Positions 1 to 7,221 of a DNA stretch of 64,000 bases are shown piece by piece; within the stretch, counting starts at the first letter, position 1, and every line of letters begins with the position of its first letter. The stretch is taken from NCBI GenBank assembly GCA_016124535.1, contig WGNK01000002.1, positions 124,001 to 188,000 of the forward strand, in the 5' to 3' direction. The notes under the pieces were generated by a model, which saw only the letters and a list, made by a program, of their open reading frames with translations, did no database searches and was not told the origin of the DNA. The position numbers and the translations under genes are program-made. Origin of the DNA: Azospirillum sp. Lineage in GTDB: Bacteria > Pseudomonadota > Alphaproteobacteria > Azospirillales > Azospirillaceae.

Positions 1-352
1 CGCGGTCGTTGGAGTAGTTCTTGGCGGCATTGATGCCACCTTGGGCCGCGATCGAATGGGCGCGCCGCGCTGAATCATTGATGCAGAAGCTCTTGACCTT
101 GTAGCCGAGTTCGGCGAGCGAGGCCGCGGCGGCGGCCCCGGCCAGACCGGTGCCGACCACGATCACGGAAAATTTGGTCTTATTGGCCGGGCTGATCAGC
201 TTCAGCTGGAACTTATGGCGATCCCACTTGTCCTCCAGTCGGCCGCCGGGGCTCTGGGGGATCAGGCACAGGGTTTCATCGTCCAGCCACTGCAGTTGCT
301 TGGCGGCGTGGGAGCGGTCGGGCGTCGCGGGGGCGGCGGGAGTGGGGCTCAT
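1..352 (-). CDS. sdhA: Succinate dehydrogenase flavoprotein subunit, N-terminal part
   Basis: Catalytic FAD subunit of complex II (succinate to fumarate), membrane-associated on the cytoplasmic side. Only the first 117 codons are in the window. After about 60 residues comes the dinucleotide-binding motif [20 protein letters not shown], then [14 protein letters not shown], typical of the SdhA/FrdA family around the FAD attachment histidine. The ATG lies 1 nt after the stop of the cytochrome b gene, so the two are co-transcribed. The iron-sulfur subunit would be expected further left, outside the window. The long N-terminal extension and the b558-type partner point to the Bacillus/epsilon-like class of SDH/FRD rather than the mitochondrial-like four-subunit type. 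Confidence 0.93.
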   Translation of the reverse strand, partial: MSPTPAAPATPDRSHAAKQLQWLDDETLCLIPQSPGGRLEDKWDRHKFQLKLISPANKTKFSVIVVGTGLAGAAAAASLAELGYKVKSFCINDSARRAHSIAAQGGINAAKNYSNDR

Positions 353-353
353 C

Positions 354-1034
354 TCAGCCTCTCAGGAACAGATACGCATAGACCGGAAGCAGCATGAAGC
401 CGCCCGAGATGAAGACCGCATAGGCCAGCCCGAGCCGGCGCAGCAGCGGATGGGAGGCGCTGGCCAGTCCCAGAGACTGAAAGAACGAAGGCACGCCATG
501 GCTGAGGTGAACGCCCAGAGCCGCCACCGAGGCACAGTAGAACACGACTACCCAAAGCCGGGAGAAGCTCTCGACCGCCAAGCGGTAAAGATCGCGCATC
601 ACCTCGCCACCATAAGTGACGGTGTAATGGGGCCCCCACTTCAGGGTAACCAGATGAAAGACCACAAAGGCAAACAACAAGCTGCCGTGCCAGATCATGG
701 TGCGCGACGCCACGCCGGCTTGTTTGGCGCCGTCAGCCTGCACCGCATAGCCGCGCTCACGCCGCCGCCGGTTGGTCCCCGCGAGATAGCCGGCCAAACC
801 GGCATGGAGCAGGAACGACACCAGGAGCGCCAATTCGATCAGGATGGTCAGCTTGGCCTGGGCCAGAGCGTGGCTGTAATGATTGAACGCTTCCGGCCCG
901 ACCAGGATCAGCGAACTGCCGATGACATGGATCAACAGGAAGAAACAGAGAAAGGCACCAGTCGCTCCGACCAGAAATTTCTTCAAAATGAAGGACCGCC
1001 AGGCACCGGCGGGCCGATCAACGATCATTGTCAT
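354..1034 (-). CDS. sdhC: Succinate dehydrogenase cytochrome b558 subunit
   Basis: Membrane anchor of complex II, 226 aa, with about five hydrophobic segments (residues 20-44, 62-86, 113-131, 158-180, 200-224), as in the single-polypeptide cytochrome b558 family that binds two hemes. Histidines at 36, 77, 116, 127, 176 and 179 are candidate heme ligands. It is first in the operon and ends 1 nt before the sdhA start. The choice of family rests on five-helix topology, on histidine placement in segments 1, 2, 3 and 4, and on the flavoprotein immediately downstream. Quinone specificity cannot be read from the sequence. Confidence 0.88.
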   Translation of the reverse strand: MTMIVDRPAGAWRSFILKKFLVGATGAFLCFFLLIHVIGSSLILVGPEAFNHYSHALAQAKLTILIELALLVSFLLHAGLAGYLAGTNRRRRERGYAVQADGAKQAGVASRTMIWHGSLLFAFVVFHLVTLKWGPHYTVTYGGEVMRDLYRLAVESFSRLWVVVFYCASVAALGVHLSHGVPSFFQSLGLASASHPLLRRLGLAYAVFISGGFMLLPVYAYLFLRG

Positions 1035-1612
1035 GCACGCACCTTCGTCAATTCATTGGGCGGCCACCGCAAGATACCCCGTCCGATTCTGACGATTCAG
1101 AAGCCGTCGAGCCGTGCACACGCCAAAAAAACCGCAATCTTGCTGCGGGATTCTGAAGGCAATGGTCAGCAGATGCCGGGGAATCGATCCATTTACGGGA
1201 CGAACCAGACACCGTTACAATCGGCAGTTTGAAACTATTCAGAATTCTCGTGGTTTTCGGGTCATTGGCAGCATGTCTGGCGCCCGATTGGATGTAATTC
1301 CAGCAACGATTAGGACCAATTGATGGAGACGCAGACCCCTCACAGCCTGTTGATCGCCACCATCCTGCAAGCGGCCAAATCCGCCGGGCGATTCCCAGGG
1401 ACTTGGCTCATTCGATAGTAAAGCGTTTCTCGGGATACCGATATCCGTGGCTTCCCCTATCGGGGCGGGTCCGGTGCCGCGCGACCGGGATCGTCACCGG
1501 CCCCCCCCTGCGCCGGCCCCCCTGATATTTTCGGCCGGACCGCCGATCTATGTCACGATCCCCAGGCCGAGGCCGCCCGCGCGCGAGGCCGCAACCCGTT
1601 TCCGAGCCCCCG
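1035..1612. other. Intergenic region between sdhC and the MarC gene
   Basis: No convincing gene. It must hold the promoter of the leftward sdh operon. A perfect 6-bp inverted repeat with a 4-nt spacer (TTCTGA, CGAT, TCAGAA; 1087-1102) sits 53-68 bp upstream of the sdhC start and could be an operator. No clear sigma-70 boxes were identified. The part next to the MarC gene is a C-rich run without an obvious ribosome-binding site. Confidence 0.5.
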
Positions 1613-2251
1613 ATGCCCTTTCTCGACGACGCCTTCTACGCCTTCATCGCGATCCTGGTGATCACGGATCCGGTCGGCACCGCCGCGGTATTTCCCGGCC
1701 TGACCGCCGGTACCGACCGGCGCCACCGTCGGCGCATGGCGTTGCGCGGGGTGGTCATCGCATTCTTCACGCTGATCGGCTTCGCGATCGCGGGAAACCT
1801 GCTGCTCAAGGCGCTCGGCATCAGCCTGGGCGCGTTCCGTATCGCCGGCGGTTTGCTGCTGTTCGCCACCGCGTTCAACATGGTGATGTCGTATCCGGAA
1901 CCGAGCAAATCCTTCGACAGCACCGAGGCAGAGGCCAAGTTCAGCGACATCTCGGTCTTTCCCCTGGCGATCCCGCTGCTCGCCGGCCCCGGCAGTATCG
2001 CCGCGATCCTGCTCCTGATGGGTAACGCCGGGGGCGACTGGCGGGTCAAGGCGGCGGTCCTGGCTGCCCTGGTCGCGGTCTACGCGATCACCCTGATCTG
2101 CCTGCTCGCCGCCGGCTGGATCACCGCCGTGCTCGGCGAGACCGGCGCCAACCTGATCCGCCGCATCCTCGGCATCGTGCTGGCGGCGCTCGCGGTTCAA
2201 TTCGTCGCCGACGGCATCAAACAGCTGCTGGCCGCCGGACCGGGGATTTAG
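1613..2251 (+). CDS. MarC/YhgN-family integral membrane protein
   Basis: A 212-aa hydrophobic protein with about six membrane segments. The N-terminus (AFIAILVITDPVGTAAVFPG) carries the conserved D-P-x-G of MarC (UPF0056) proteins, followed by the positively charged loop RRHRRRMALR and a repeated helical half. The biochemical role of MarC proteins is unsettled; the old link to multiple antibiotic resistance in E. coli was not upheld. ATG 1613 is chosen because the preceding codons (from 1550) are basic and proline-rich, unlike a family N-terminus. Neither start has a clear Shine-Dalgarno. It stands alone between a leftward operon and a rightward decarboxylase. Confidence 0.85.
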   Translation: MPFLDDAFYAFIAILVITDPVGTAAVFPGLTAGTDRRHRRRMALRGVVIAFFTLIGFAIAGNLLLKALGISLGAFRIAGGLLLFATAFNMVMSYPEPSKSFDSTEAEAKFSDISVFPLAIPLLAGPGSIAAILLLMGNAGGDWRVKAAVLAALVAVYAITLICLLAAGWITAVLGETGANLIRRILGIVLAALAVQFVADGIKQLLAAGPGI

Positions 2252-2299
2252 CCGAGGATTCGACGGATCCTGAAGGAGCCGGACACGATCCCAGCCGCG

Positions 2300-2608
2300 T
2301 CACGCCCGCGGGGTCATCAGCCACACCACCCAGGCCGGCGGGCACCACAATACCGGTGACGGCCAGACCAGCAGCAGGGCCATGGCGGCAGCGGCATGCC
2401 ACTCGAGGATCCGGCCTCTGACCAACGCGGCGCGCTCGGCGGCGCGGGTTTCGGCGGCGCGGGTTTCGGCGGCGCGGGTTTCGGCGGCGCGGGTTTCGGC
2501 GGCGCGGGTTTCGGCGGCCGCCCAGTCCCGGCCGTCCCGGCGGGATGCCGCCAGGGTCGGGGCCAGCCGGCAGAGGTCAAGTTTCGTGTCATGGGACATG
2601 GGGGACAC
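2300..2608 (-). CDS. Small repeat-containing membrane protein, doubtful
   Basis: A possible 102-aa protein (GTG 2608, or ATG 2599 giving 99 aa). The N-terminal half includes five consecutive AAETR units encoded by 15-bp tandem repeats, which would form a charged alpha-helix or coiled coil. The C-terminal third (AAAMALLLVWPSPVLWCPPAWVVWLM) is one hydrophobic segment, so a single-pass membrane anchor is possible. No ribosome-binding site is visible and the family is not recognised. The repeat stays open in other frames because its unit is a multiple of three, so the frame may be fortuitous. Confidence 0.3.
   Translation of the reverse strand: MSPMSHDTKLDLCRLAPTLAASRRDGRDWAAAETRAAETRAAETRAAETRAAETRAAERAALVRGRILEWHAAAAMALLLVWPSPVLWCPPAWVVWLMTPRA
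2444..2518. repeat. Five perfect tandem copies of a 15-bp unit
   Basis: The unit GCGGGTTTCGGCGGC occurs five times head-to-tail with no mismatch, preceded by a partial degenerate copy (from about 2430). Unit length keeps all frames open. Perfect identity implies recent slippage expansion or homogenisation. Confidence 0.95.
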
Positions 2609-2806
2609 CGTCGGTTGCCGGGCGTCTTGATCCAGGCCGCCGGGGCTCGCTTTTCCGCCTCTGCCCCGGGGGCATCACGGCGCCGCGCGCGCTGCAGAGC
2701 GCTCACCACAGATCTATGGAGGACCGGCGCCGGCTGCAAGCCGGGAGAGGTTGGCAAGCGCCGGCGCCATCGCAATATTCAGGAAGGCCAACCACACCGT
2801 CCAGCC

Positions 2807-4183
2807 ATGAACGTCACCTTCCTCCAGGAGCTGTTTGCGACCATCGCCGAGCGCGGCCGCGAGTTGCTGTCGACCGAGCCGCGCGACCATGGCGTCGCCA
2901 ACGTCGTCGGGCTTTGTCAGGCCTTGCTCGCCGGCCGCGGCGAGGCGTCGGGCATGGCCCTTGCCGCCGAGATCACCACCGCCTACCAAACGCTCACGGT
3001 CGAGGAGCGGCAGGAATTCTTCACGGCGTTGCGCGACCGTTTCGGCCCGCCGCGCGACCGCCTGCGCGACGCCGCCGCCCGCTACGCCGCCAGCGGTGAG
3101 CGCGCCGACGAGCGCCGCCTGATCGAAGCGGCCGAGCCGCTGCGTCAGGAGCTGCTGCGGCGGATCAACCGCGTACCCGGCAACACCGCGATGCTGGTGG
3201 CGATGCGCGCCGATCTTCTGGCGCTGCTCAAGCAGCGCAGCGCTCCGGCCGCCGACCTGCGCGATGTCGACGCCGATTTCGAGCATCTGCTCGGCTCGTG
3301 GTTCAATCGCGGCTTCCTGGTGATGCGCCGGATCGACTGGCATACCCCGGCGGCGGTGCTTGACCGCATCATCCGCTATGAGCAAGTCCATACCATCAAC
3401 GGCTGGGACGATCTGCGCCGGCGGATCGACCCGGTCGACCGTCGCTGCTACGCCTTCTTTCATCCGGCCCTGGTCGACGAGCCTCTGATCTTCGTCGAAG
3501 TGGCGTTGACCGGCGAAATCCCGGCCGCGATCGCGCCGCTGCTGGCCGAGCAACGGGCGATCGTGCCGGCAACGGAGCAGACCACAGCGGTCTTCTACTC
3601 GATCAGCAATACCCAGCTCGGCTTGCGCGGCATCTCGTTCGGCAGCTTCCTGATCAAACAGGTTGCCGACGAGTTGAGCCGGGAGTTGCCGGCGCTGAAG
3701 ACCTTTGTCACGTTGTCGCCGGTGCCGGGTTTTGCCCCGTGGCTGGCCGCAGCGCGCGCGCAAACCGCCGCGGAGGCGCTGGACGGCGTCGATCCCGAGA
3801 TTCTGGCGCTGGCCGACGCGCCCGGATGGCCGGCCGACCCGGCGCGGGCCGAGCGCCTGCGCGACACGCTGATGGGGCTGGCCGCCCAATATCTGCTCGA
3901 AGCGAAAAACCGCGACGGCCGGGCACTGGATGCGGTGGCGCGCTTCCACCTGGGCAATGGCGCCCGCCTGGAGCGGCTGAACTGGCTCGGGGACCTCTCC
4001 GATAAGGGCCTGCGCCAGTCCCACGACATCATGGTCAACTACCCCTATGCCCTGGCCGATATCGAAAAGAATCACGAGGCCTATTCCAACCAGGGCGTGA
4101 TCGCCGCCGCACCATCGGTTCGCGGCCTGCTGCGAAGCGGCCGCGGCGGCCGCACCCGCACCCGGGCCGCCGCCGGCCCGTGA
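2807..4183 (+). CDS. Malonyl-CoA decarboxylase
   Basis: Converts malonyl-CoA to acetyl-CoA and CO2, in malonate or dicarboxylate catabolism and in setting the malonyl-CoA level. 458 aa, usual for bacterial enzymes. The N-terminal half is a helical domain (residues about 1-130). The C-terminal acetyltransferase-like catalytic domain carries family motifs: SISNTQLGLRGISFGSFLIK, where the catalytic serine is expected, and HLGNGARLERLNWLGDLSDK followed by MVNYPYAL, containing the catalytic histidine. The C-terminus has a basic RG-rich tail. ATG 2807 gives the family-like N-terminus MNVTFLQELF; the frame is open far upstream through a repeat but without homology. AGGA lies somewhat distant (about 20 nt). 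No malonyl-CoA synthetase or transporter is adjacent. Confidence 0.92.
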   Translation: MNVTFLQELFATIAERGRELLSTEPRDHGVANVVGLCQALLAGRGEASGMALAAEITTAYQTLTVEERQEFFTALRDRFGPPRDRLRDAAARYAASGERADERRLIEAAEPLRQELLRRINRVPGNTAMLVAMRADLLALLKQRSAPAADLRDVDADFEHLLGSWFNRGFLVMRRIDWHTPAAVLDRIIRYEQVHTINGWDDLRRRIDPVDRRCYAFFHPALVDEPLIFVEVALTGEIPAAIAPLLAEQRAIVPATEQTTAVFYSISNTQLGLRGISFGSFLIKQVADELSRELPALKTFVTLSPVPGFAPWLAAARAQTAAEALDGVDPEILALADAPGWPADPARAERLRDTLMGLAAQYLLEAKNRDGRALDAVARFHLGNGARLERLNWLGDLSDKGLRQSHDIMVNYPYALADIEKNHEAYSNQGVIAAAPSVRGLLRSGRGGRTRTRAAAGP

Positions 4184-4644
4184 TCGACGGCGCGGTGCAT
4201 GCCGTTCGCGCCGAGGCCGGGGCGCCCTTCGGCCCCTGCGCTCAAGAGCGATAATTGAGACCGGTTTTGAGGCGGTACGGACTGGGCGGATGGTTCCACC
4301 CCGGACCGGCCCCGCCGCCCTCGGGCGGTGCGGAGTCCTCCGGCACCAGCCTGTCCGGGTATTCGACCCGCGCGGTCCGGTGCTGTCGCCGTCCGCCGCT
4401 GGCCCGATCGCCCATCGGCGCCCATCTCGGGCCGGGCGACTGGCTCCGGAGTTGGCACATGACCAAACCGCCTTTCCTGGAGCTTGCCACCGGGTCCGGT
4501 TTCTGACGGCATTTTGCCGATACGTCGATCACCGGGATGCCGTGACGACGGCGGCGGCGCGGGCGAAGCCGTGCAAGCGATGGCGGTCGACAATGACTTG
4601 ACAGATGCCTCGCCAACCCCGATTTTCTGGCTCGCCGGATTTGG
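4184..4644. other. Intergenic region before tRNA-Met
   Basis: No gene supported. Open frames on both strands here have arginine/proline-rich composition typical of GC-rich antisense noise. It should contain the tRNA promoter close to 4600-4640, where AT content rises, but no clean boxes are visible. Confidence 0.4.
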
Positions 4645-4721
4645 GGCGGAGTAGCTCAGCTGGTCAGAGCAGAGGAATCATAATCCTTGTGTCGGGGGTT
4701 CAAATCCCTCCTCCGCTACCA
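4645..4721 (+). tRNA. tRNA-Met (anticodon CAT)
   Basis: Full cloverleaf of 77 nt with encoded CCA. Acceptor GGCGGAG pairs with CTCCGCT (one G-U). The anticodon stem GAGGA/TCCTT encloses the loop ATCATAA with CAT. The T arm GGGGG/CCCTC encloses TTCAAAT. The discriminator is A. The G-U pair at 1-72 and the lack of a C1-A72 mismatch mark the elongator rather than the initiator tRNA. The 3' end is next to a recombinase remnant, so it probably served as an integration site. Confidence 0.95.
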
Positions 4722-4869
4722 AATTTACCAGAACTAAATCAATGGCTTGTGCTGGTTCTGGCTTTGTCCGGGGTTTTTTGCCGGCATCCATGGATGCTGC
4801 ATAACCGCCTGATTTGCCGTGGGGCGACACGCGCGCCGTAAACGCCGGGACACAAAATAGGCACAAGCG

Positions 4870-4992
4870 CGGCCGCTCTACGGCTGCCGCCATAGCTTGG
4901 TCGGAGACCGGGTCGCTCCAAAGATGACCATGGGTATCCATAGTCATCTGTAGCGTGGCATGTCGATCGGGCTGCGAAACTGGGCACACCAT
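4870..4992 (-). pseudogene. Remnant of a tyrosine-recombinase (phage-type integrase) C-terminus
   Basis: Translation on the minus strand gives RHATLQMTMDTHGHLWSD followed by PVSDQAMAAAVE, which matches the last alpha-helices of phage-type integrases (usual pattern GHA-TLQMTMDTYGHLW). Only this tail is recognisable: no upstream integrase sequence is visible in any frame. The position normally held by the catalytic tyrosine (DTYGHL) reads histidine, so the piece is decayed. The same frame runs on into the antisense of tRNA-Met, which gives the well-known spurious EEGFEPPTQGL peptide. The orientation, ending toward the tRNA, fits an element once integrated at this tRNA. Confidence 0.6.
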
Positions 4993-5540
4993 CGATTATT
5001 CTCAGTGAGTCTTGGCACTACAATTGGCCCCGGCTTGGATCCGCCCCCGGCGACCTCACCCCGGGCCAAGCCGAGCGACCAGCCGCATCACCCTGCGTCC
5101 AGCTTCCCGGAGAGAGATCACACAGCTCCGGCACCGCCCGGCCGGGCCCGACCGAGCAGTTTGCTCGATTGCGCCATCGAGTCGGGTCGGCAACCGCCGC
5201 CGCGCGCACCTGTGGTCCCAAAAAAATCAATATATTGAAACCATTTTGCTGATCCGGTGTGGAATTATTCACACGCCCCACCAGCGGACTCGGGATCGTG
5301 CAAGGGCGGCCTGCGGGCCGCGGAACGGACTCCGTCCCTCTCGATCAACTCGTTGTTAATAAAAGGGTAACTCCGGAATTTCCATAGGCCTTGCGGGGGA
5401 ATTCCAAGCATCGCACCCGATCGTTACCCCGGATTCAATTCACCGGCTTACCCACAGGCGACCCACGACCGCCGCCCCATCGCCTAATTCTTCAGTCGTA
5501 ACACGCGCTTAAAGGATTGCTCCCGGACCCGCCTTCTGGC
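4993..5540. other. Gene-free stretch, locally AT-rich
   Basis: No gene supported. It contains short inverted repeats such as GTGTG/CACAC around AATTATT (5260s) and CTCGAT/ATCGAG (5164-5182), and an A-rich patch near 5218-5245. With the recombinase remnant at 4870-4992 it may be the scar of a lost element. Two sequences resemble DnaA boxes (TTATTCACA, TTACCCACA), but they are too few and too far apart to claim an origin. Confidence 0.35.
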
Positions 5541-5569
5541 AAAAAAAAGGCCGCTGTCAACAGCGGCCT
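5541..5569 (-). terminator. Rho-independent terminator for the leftward ABC operon
   Basis: Read on the minus strand: 9-bp stem AGGCCGCTG/CAGCGGCCT with tetraloop TTGA, then eight T. It lies about 185 nt after the stop of livF with no other minus-strand gene between, so it most likely ends that operon. Confidence 0.85.
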
Positions 5570-5692
5570 GAGTTTAGGGAGGAAACGCCCAAGAAGGGCG
5601 AGGCAGCAATCGCTTGCTGCAACGCAACAATGCACAAACCCGGAGCATGTTGCAATAGCGAAGCGCGGCCATTTTTTATGGCCGCGCTTTTT
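5570..5692 (+). terminator. Plus-strand terminator hairpin preceded by two further hairpins; possible small RNA
   Basis: At 5662-5692 an 11-bp stem AGCGCGGCCAT/ATGGCCGCGCT with a T5 loop is followed by TTTTT, a plus-strand intrinsic terminator. Upstream are GCAGCAA-TCGC-TTGCTGC (about 5603-5620) and GCCC-AAGAA-GGGC (about 5588-5600). No plus-strand gene lies between tRNA-Met (4645) and here, so the terminated transcript may be a short non-coding RNA. No promoter was pinned down. Confidence 0.5.
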
Positions 5693-5752
5693 GCTTTCCA
5701 GACTGTCACAAAAAAGGCACAGACCGCCGGCTGCTGCCACACGGCACGGGCA

Positions 5753-6466
5753 TCACAGCGCCAGATGGTCGTGCGCCGGCGTCGGATCGGCGAGCAGCGC
5801 GGCCATGGTACCGTGGTGAAGCACCCGGCCCTGTTCGAGAATGCACACCCGGTCAGCCACGACACCCGCGAAGGCGAGGTTCTGCTCCGACAGCAGCAGG
5901 GCCAATCCCTCGCCCTTGAGACCCCGCAGGGTTTCGGCCAGATGGTCGACGACTCTGGGCGCCAATCCCTCGGCAGGCTCGTCGAGCAACAGCACCGCGG
6001 GATTACCCATCAAGGTGCGCGCGATTGCCAACATTTGCTGCTCGCCGCCGCTGATCCTGCCGGCCGGACGATGACGCAGGCCAGCCAAGGCCGGGAACAG
6101 GCCGAACAGCCGTTCCGGCGACCACACCGGCACACCCGCCCGCGGCGGCTGACGGCCGACTTCCAGGTTCTCCTGCACCGTCAGGCCGCTGAAAATCCGC
6201 CGGTCCTCGGGGACGAAGCCAATGCCGAGTCGGGCCACGCGATAGGGCGGCAGCCCGGCCACCTCCCGGTCGGCGATCCGGATCCGGCCACGGCGGCGCG
6301 CGACCAGGCCGACCACGGCGCGCAGCGTGGTGGTCTTGCCCGCGCCGTTGCGGCCAAGCAGCGCCAGGACCTCACCCGACCGAAGCTCGAACGACAGGTC
6401 GGTGAGGATGCGGGCAGCGCCGTACCAGGCATCGAGCGCCTCGACCTCGAGTATCGCCCGGCTCAT
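5753..6466 (-). CDS. livF: Branched-chain/amide-type ABC transporter ATP-binding protein
   Basis: Second ATPase of a LivFGHMK-type importer, 237 aa, cytoplasmic. Walker A GRNGAGKT (residues 38-45), signature ISGGEQQ (138-144), Walker B VLLLDEP (158-164) and a switch region ending in SEQN (Q/H-loop variant) are intact. The start ATG overlaps the livG stop (ATGA), so the two are translationally coupled. It is last in an operon read GS-like gene, binding protein, fused permease, livG, livF. The substrate cannot be read from the ATPase. Confidence 0.93.
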   Translation of the reverse strand: MSRAILEVEALDAWYGAARILTDLSFELRSGEVLALLGRNGAGKTTTLRAVVGLVARRRGRIRIADREVAGLPPYRVARLGIGFVPEDRRIFSGLTVQENLEVGRQPPRAGVPVWSPERLFGLFPALAGLRHRPAGRISGGEQQMLAIARTLMGNPAVLLLDEPAEGLAPRVVDHLAETLRGLKGEGLALLLSEQNLAFAGVVADRVCILEQGRVLHHGTMAALLADPTPAHDHLAL

Positions 6467-7221
6467 TGCCCGCGTCCCCCAGGCGATGTCCCGAGATAGA
6501 CCGCCCGGACCTGCGCGTCGTCCCGCACCGCAGCCGGACTGCCATCGGCGAGAATACGGCCGTGGTCGAGCACGATGATGCGGTCGGCATGGCCGAAGAC
6601 CACGTCCATATCATGCTCGATAAAGACCGCCGCCAGCCCGCGCTCGCGCACCAGCGCGCGGGTCAGGGCGATCAGCGCCTGGCGGTCGGCCGGAGCCATG
6701 CCGGCGGTCGGCTCGTCCATCAGCAGCAGACGGGGGCGGCCGGCCAGCGCCAGGGCCAATTCGACCCGTTTGAGGTCGCCATAGGCCAGAGTGCCGCAGC
6801 GCTGATCGGCGACATGGGCAACGCCGACCCGCTCGAGCAGGGCGAGGGCGTCCGCGGCATACCACGACCTGGTCGAACGCCAGACGCGGAATGCCCGGCG
6901 ATGATGGGACAGCAGCACCACCTGGAGGTTCTCGCAAGCCGTCATCGAGGCGAAAGCCGCGGGCACCTGAAAGGTCCGGCCGACCCCCAACCGCCAGATG
7001 CGCCGCGGCGTCAGACCAACCAGCGAGACGCCCTCGAGCGTCACCCGGCCGGCATCGGGGCGGAGTTGGCCGTTCAACAGGTTGAAACACGTCGTCTTGC
7101 CGGCGCCGTTGGGGCCGATCAGCGCCAGCATCTCGCCGGCCGCCAGCGTGAACCCGACCCGATCCACCGCGACCATCGCCCCGAAACGTTTGGACAGGCC
7201 CTCGACGACCAGCAGGGTCAT
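6463..7221 (-). CDS. livG: Branched-chain/amide-type ABC transporter ATP-binding protein
   Basis: 252-aa ATPase of the same importer. Walker A GPNGAGKT (36-43) and LLLMDEPTAGMA with a following EHDMDVVF H-loop are clear. The signature reads LAYGDLKRVE, the usual LivG-type departure from LSGGQ. ATG 7221 overlaps the stop of the fused permease (ATGA), and the 3' end overlaps the livF ATG. Both couplings indicate stoichiometric synthesis of the complex. Confidence 0.93.
   Translation of the reverse strand: MTLLVVEGLSKRFGAMVAVDRVGFTLAAGEMLALIGPNGAGKTTCFNLLNGQLRPDAGRVTLEGVSLVGLTPRRIWRLGVGRTFQVPAAFASMTACENLQVVLLSHHRRAFRVWRSTRSWYAADALALLERVGVAHVADQRCGTLAYGDLKRVELALALAGRPRLLLMDEPTAGMAPADRQALIALTRALVRERGLAAVFIEHDMDVVFGHADRIIVLDHGRILADGSPAAVRDDAQVRAVYLGTSPGGRGQ

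Noticed and set aside
2396..2806. Glycine-phenylalanine repeat protein GAGFG fused to malonyl-CoA decarboxylase
   Set aside because: It is the same 15-bp repeat read on the plus strand, followed by Arg-rich noise; the family N-terminus begins at 2807.
4678..4760. Peptide ending EEGFEPPTQGL on the minus strand
   Set aside because: This is the well-known spurious translation of the antisense of a tRNA; only the portion beyond 4870 has integrase similarity.
4993..5540. Possible replication origin (DnaA-box-like TTATTCACA and TTACCCACA, AT-rich patch)
   Set aside because: Only two imperfect boxes about 190 bp apart and none of the genes usually flanking an origin.
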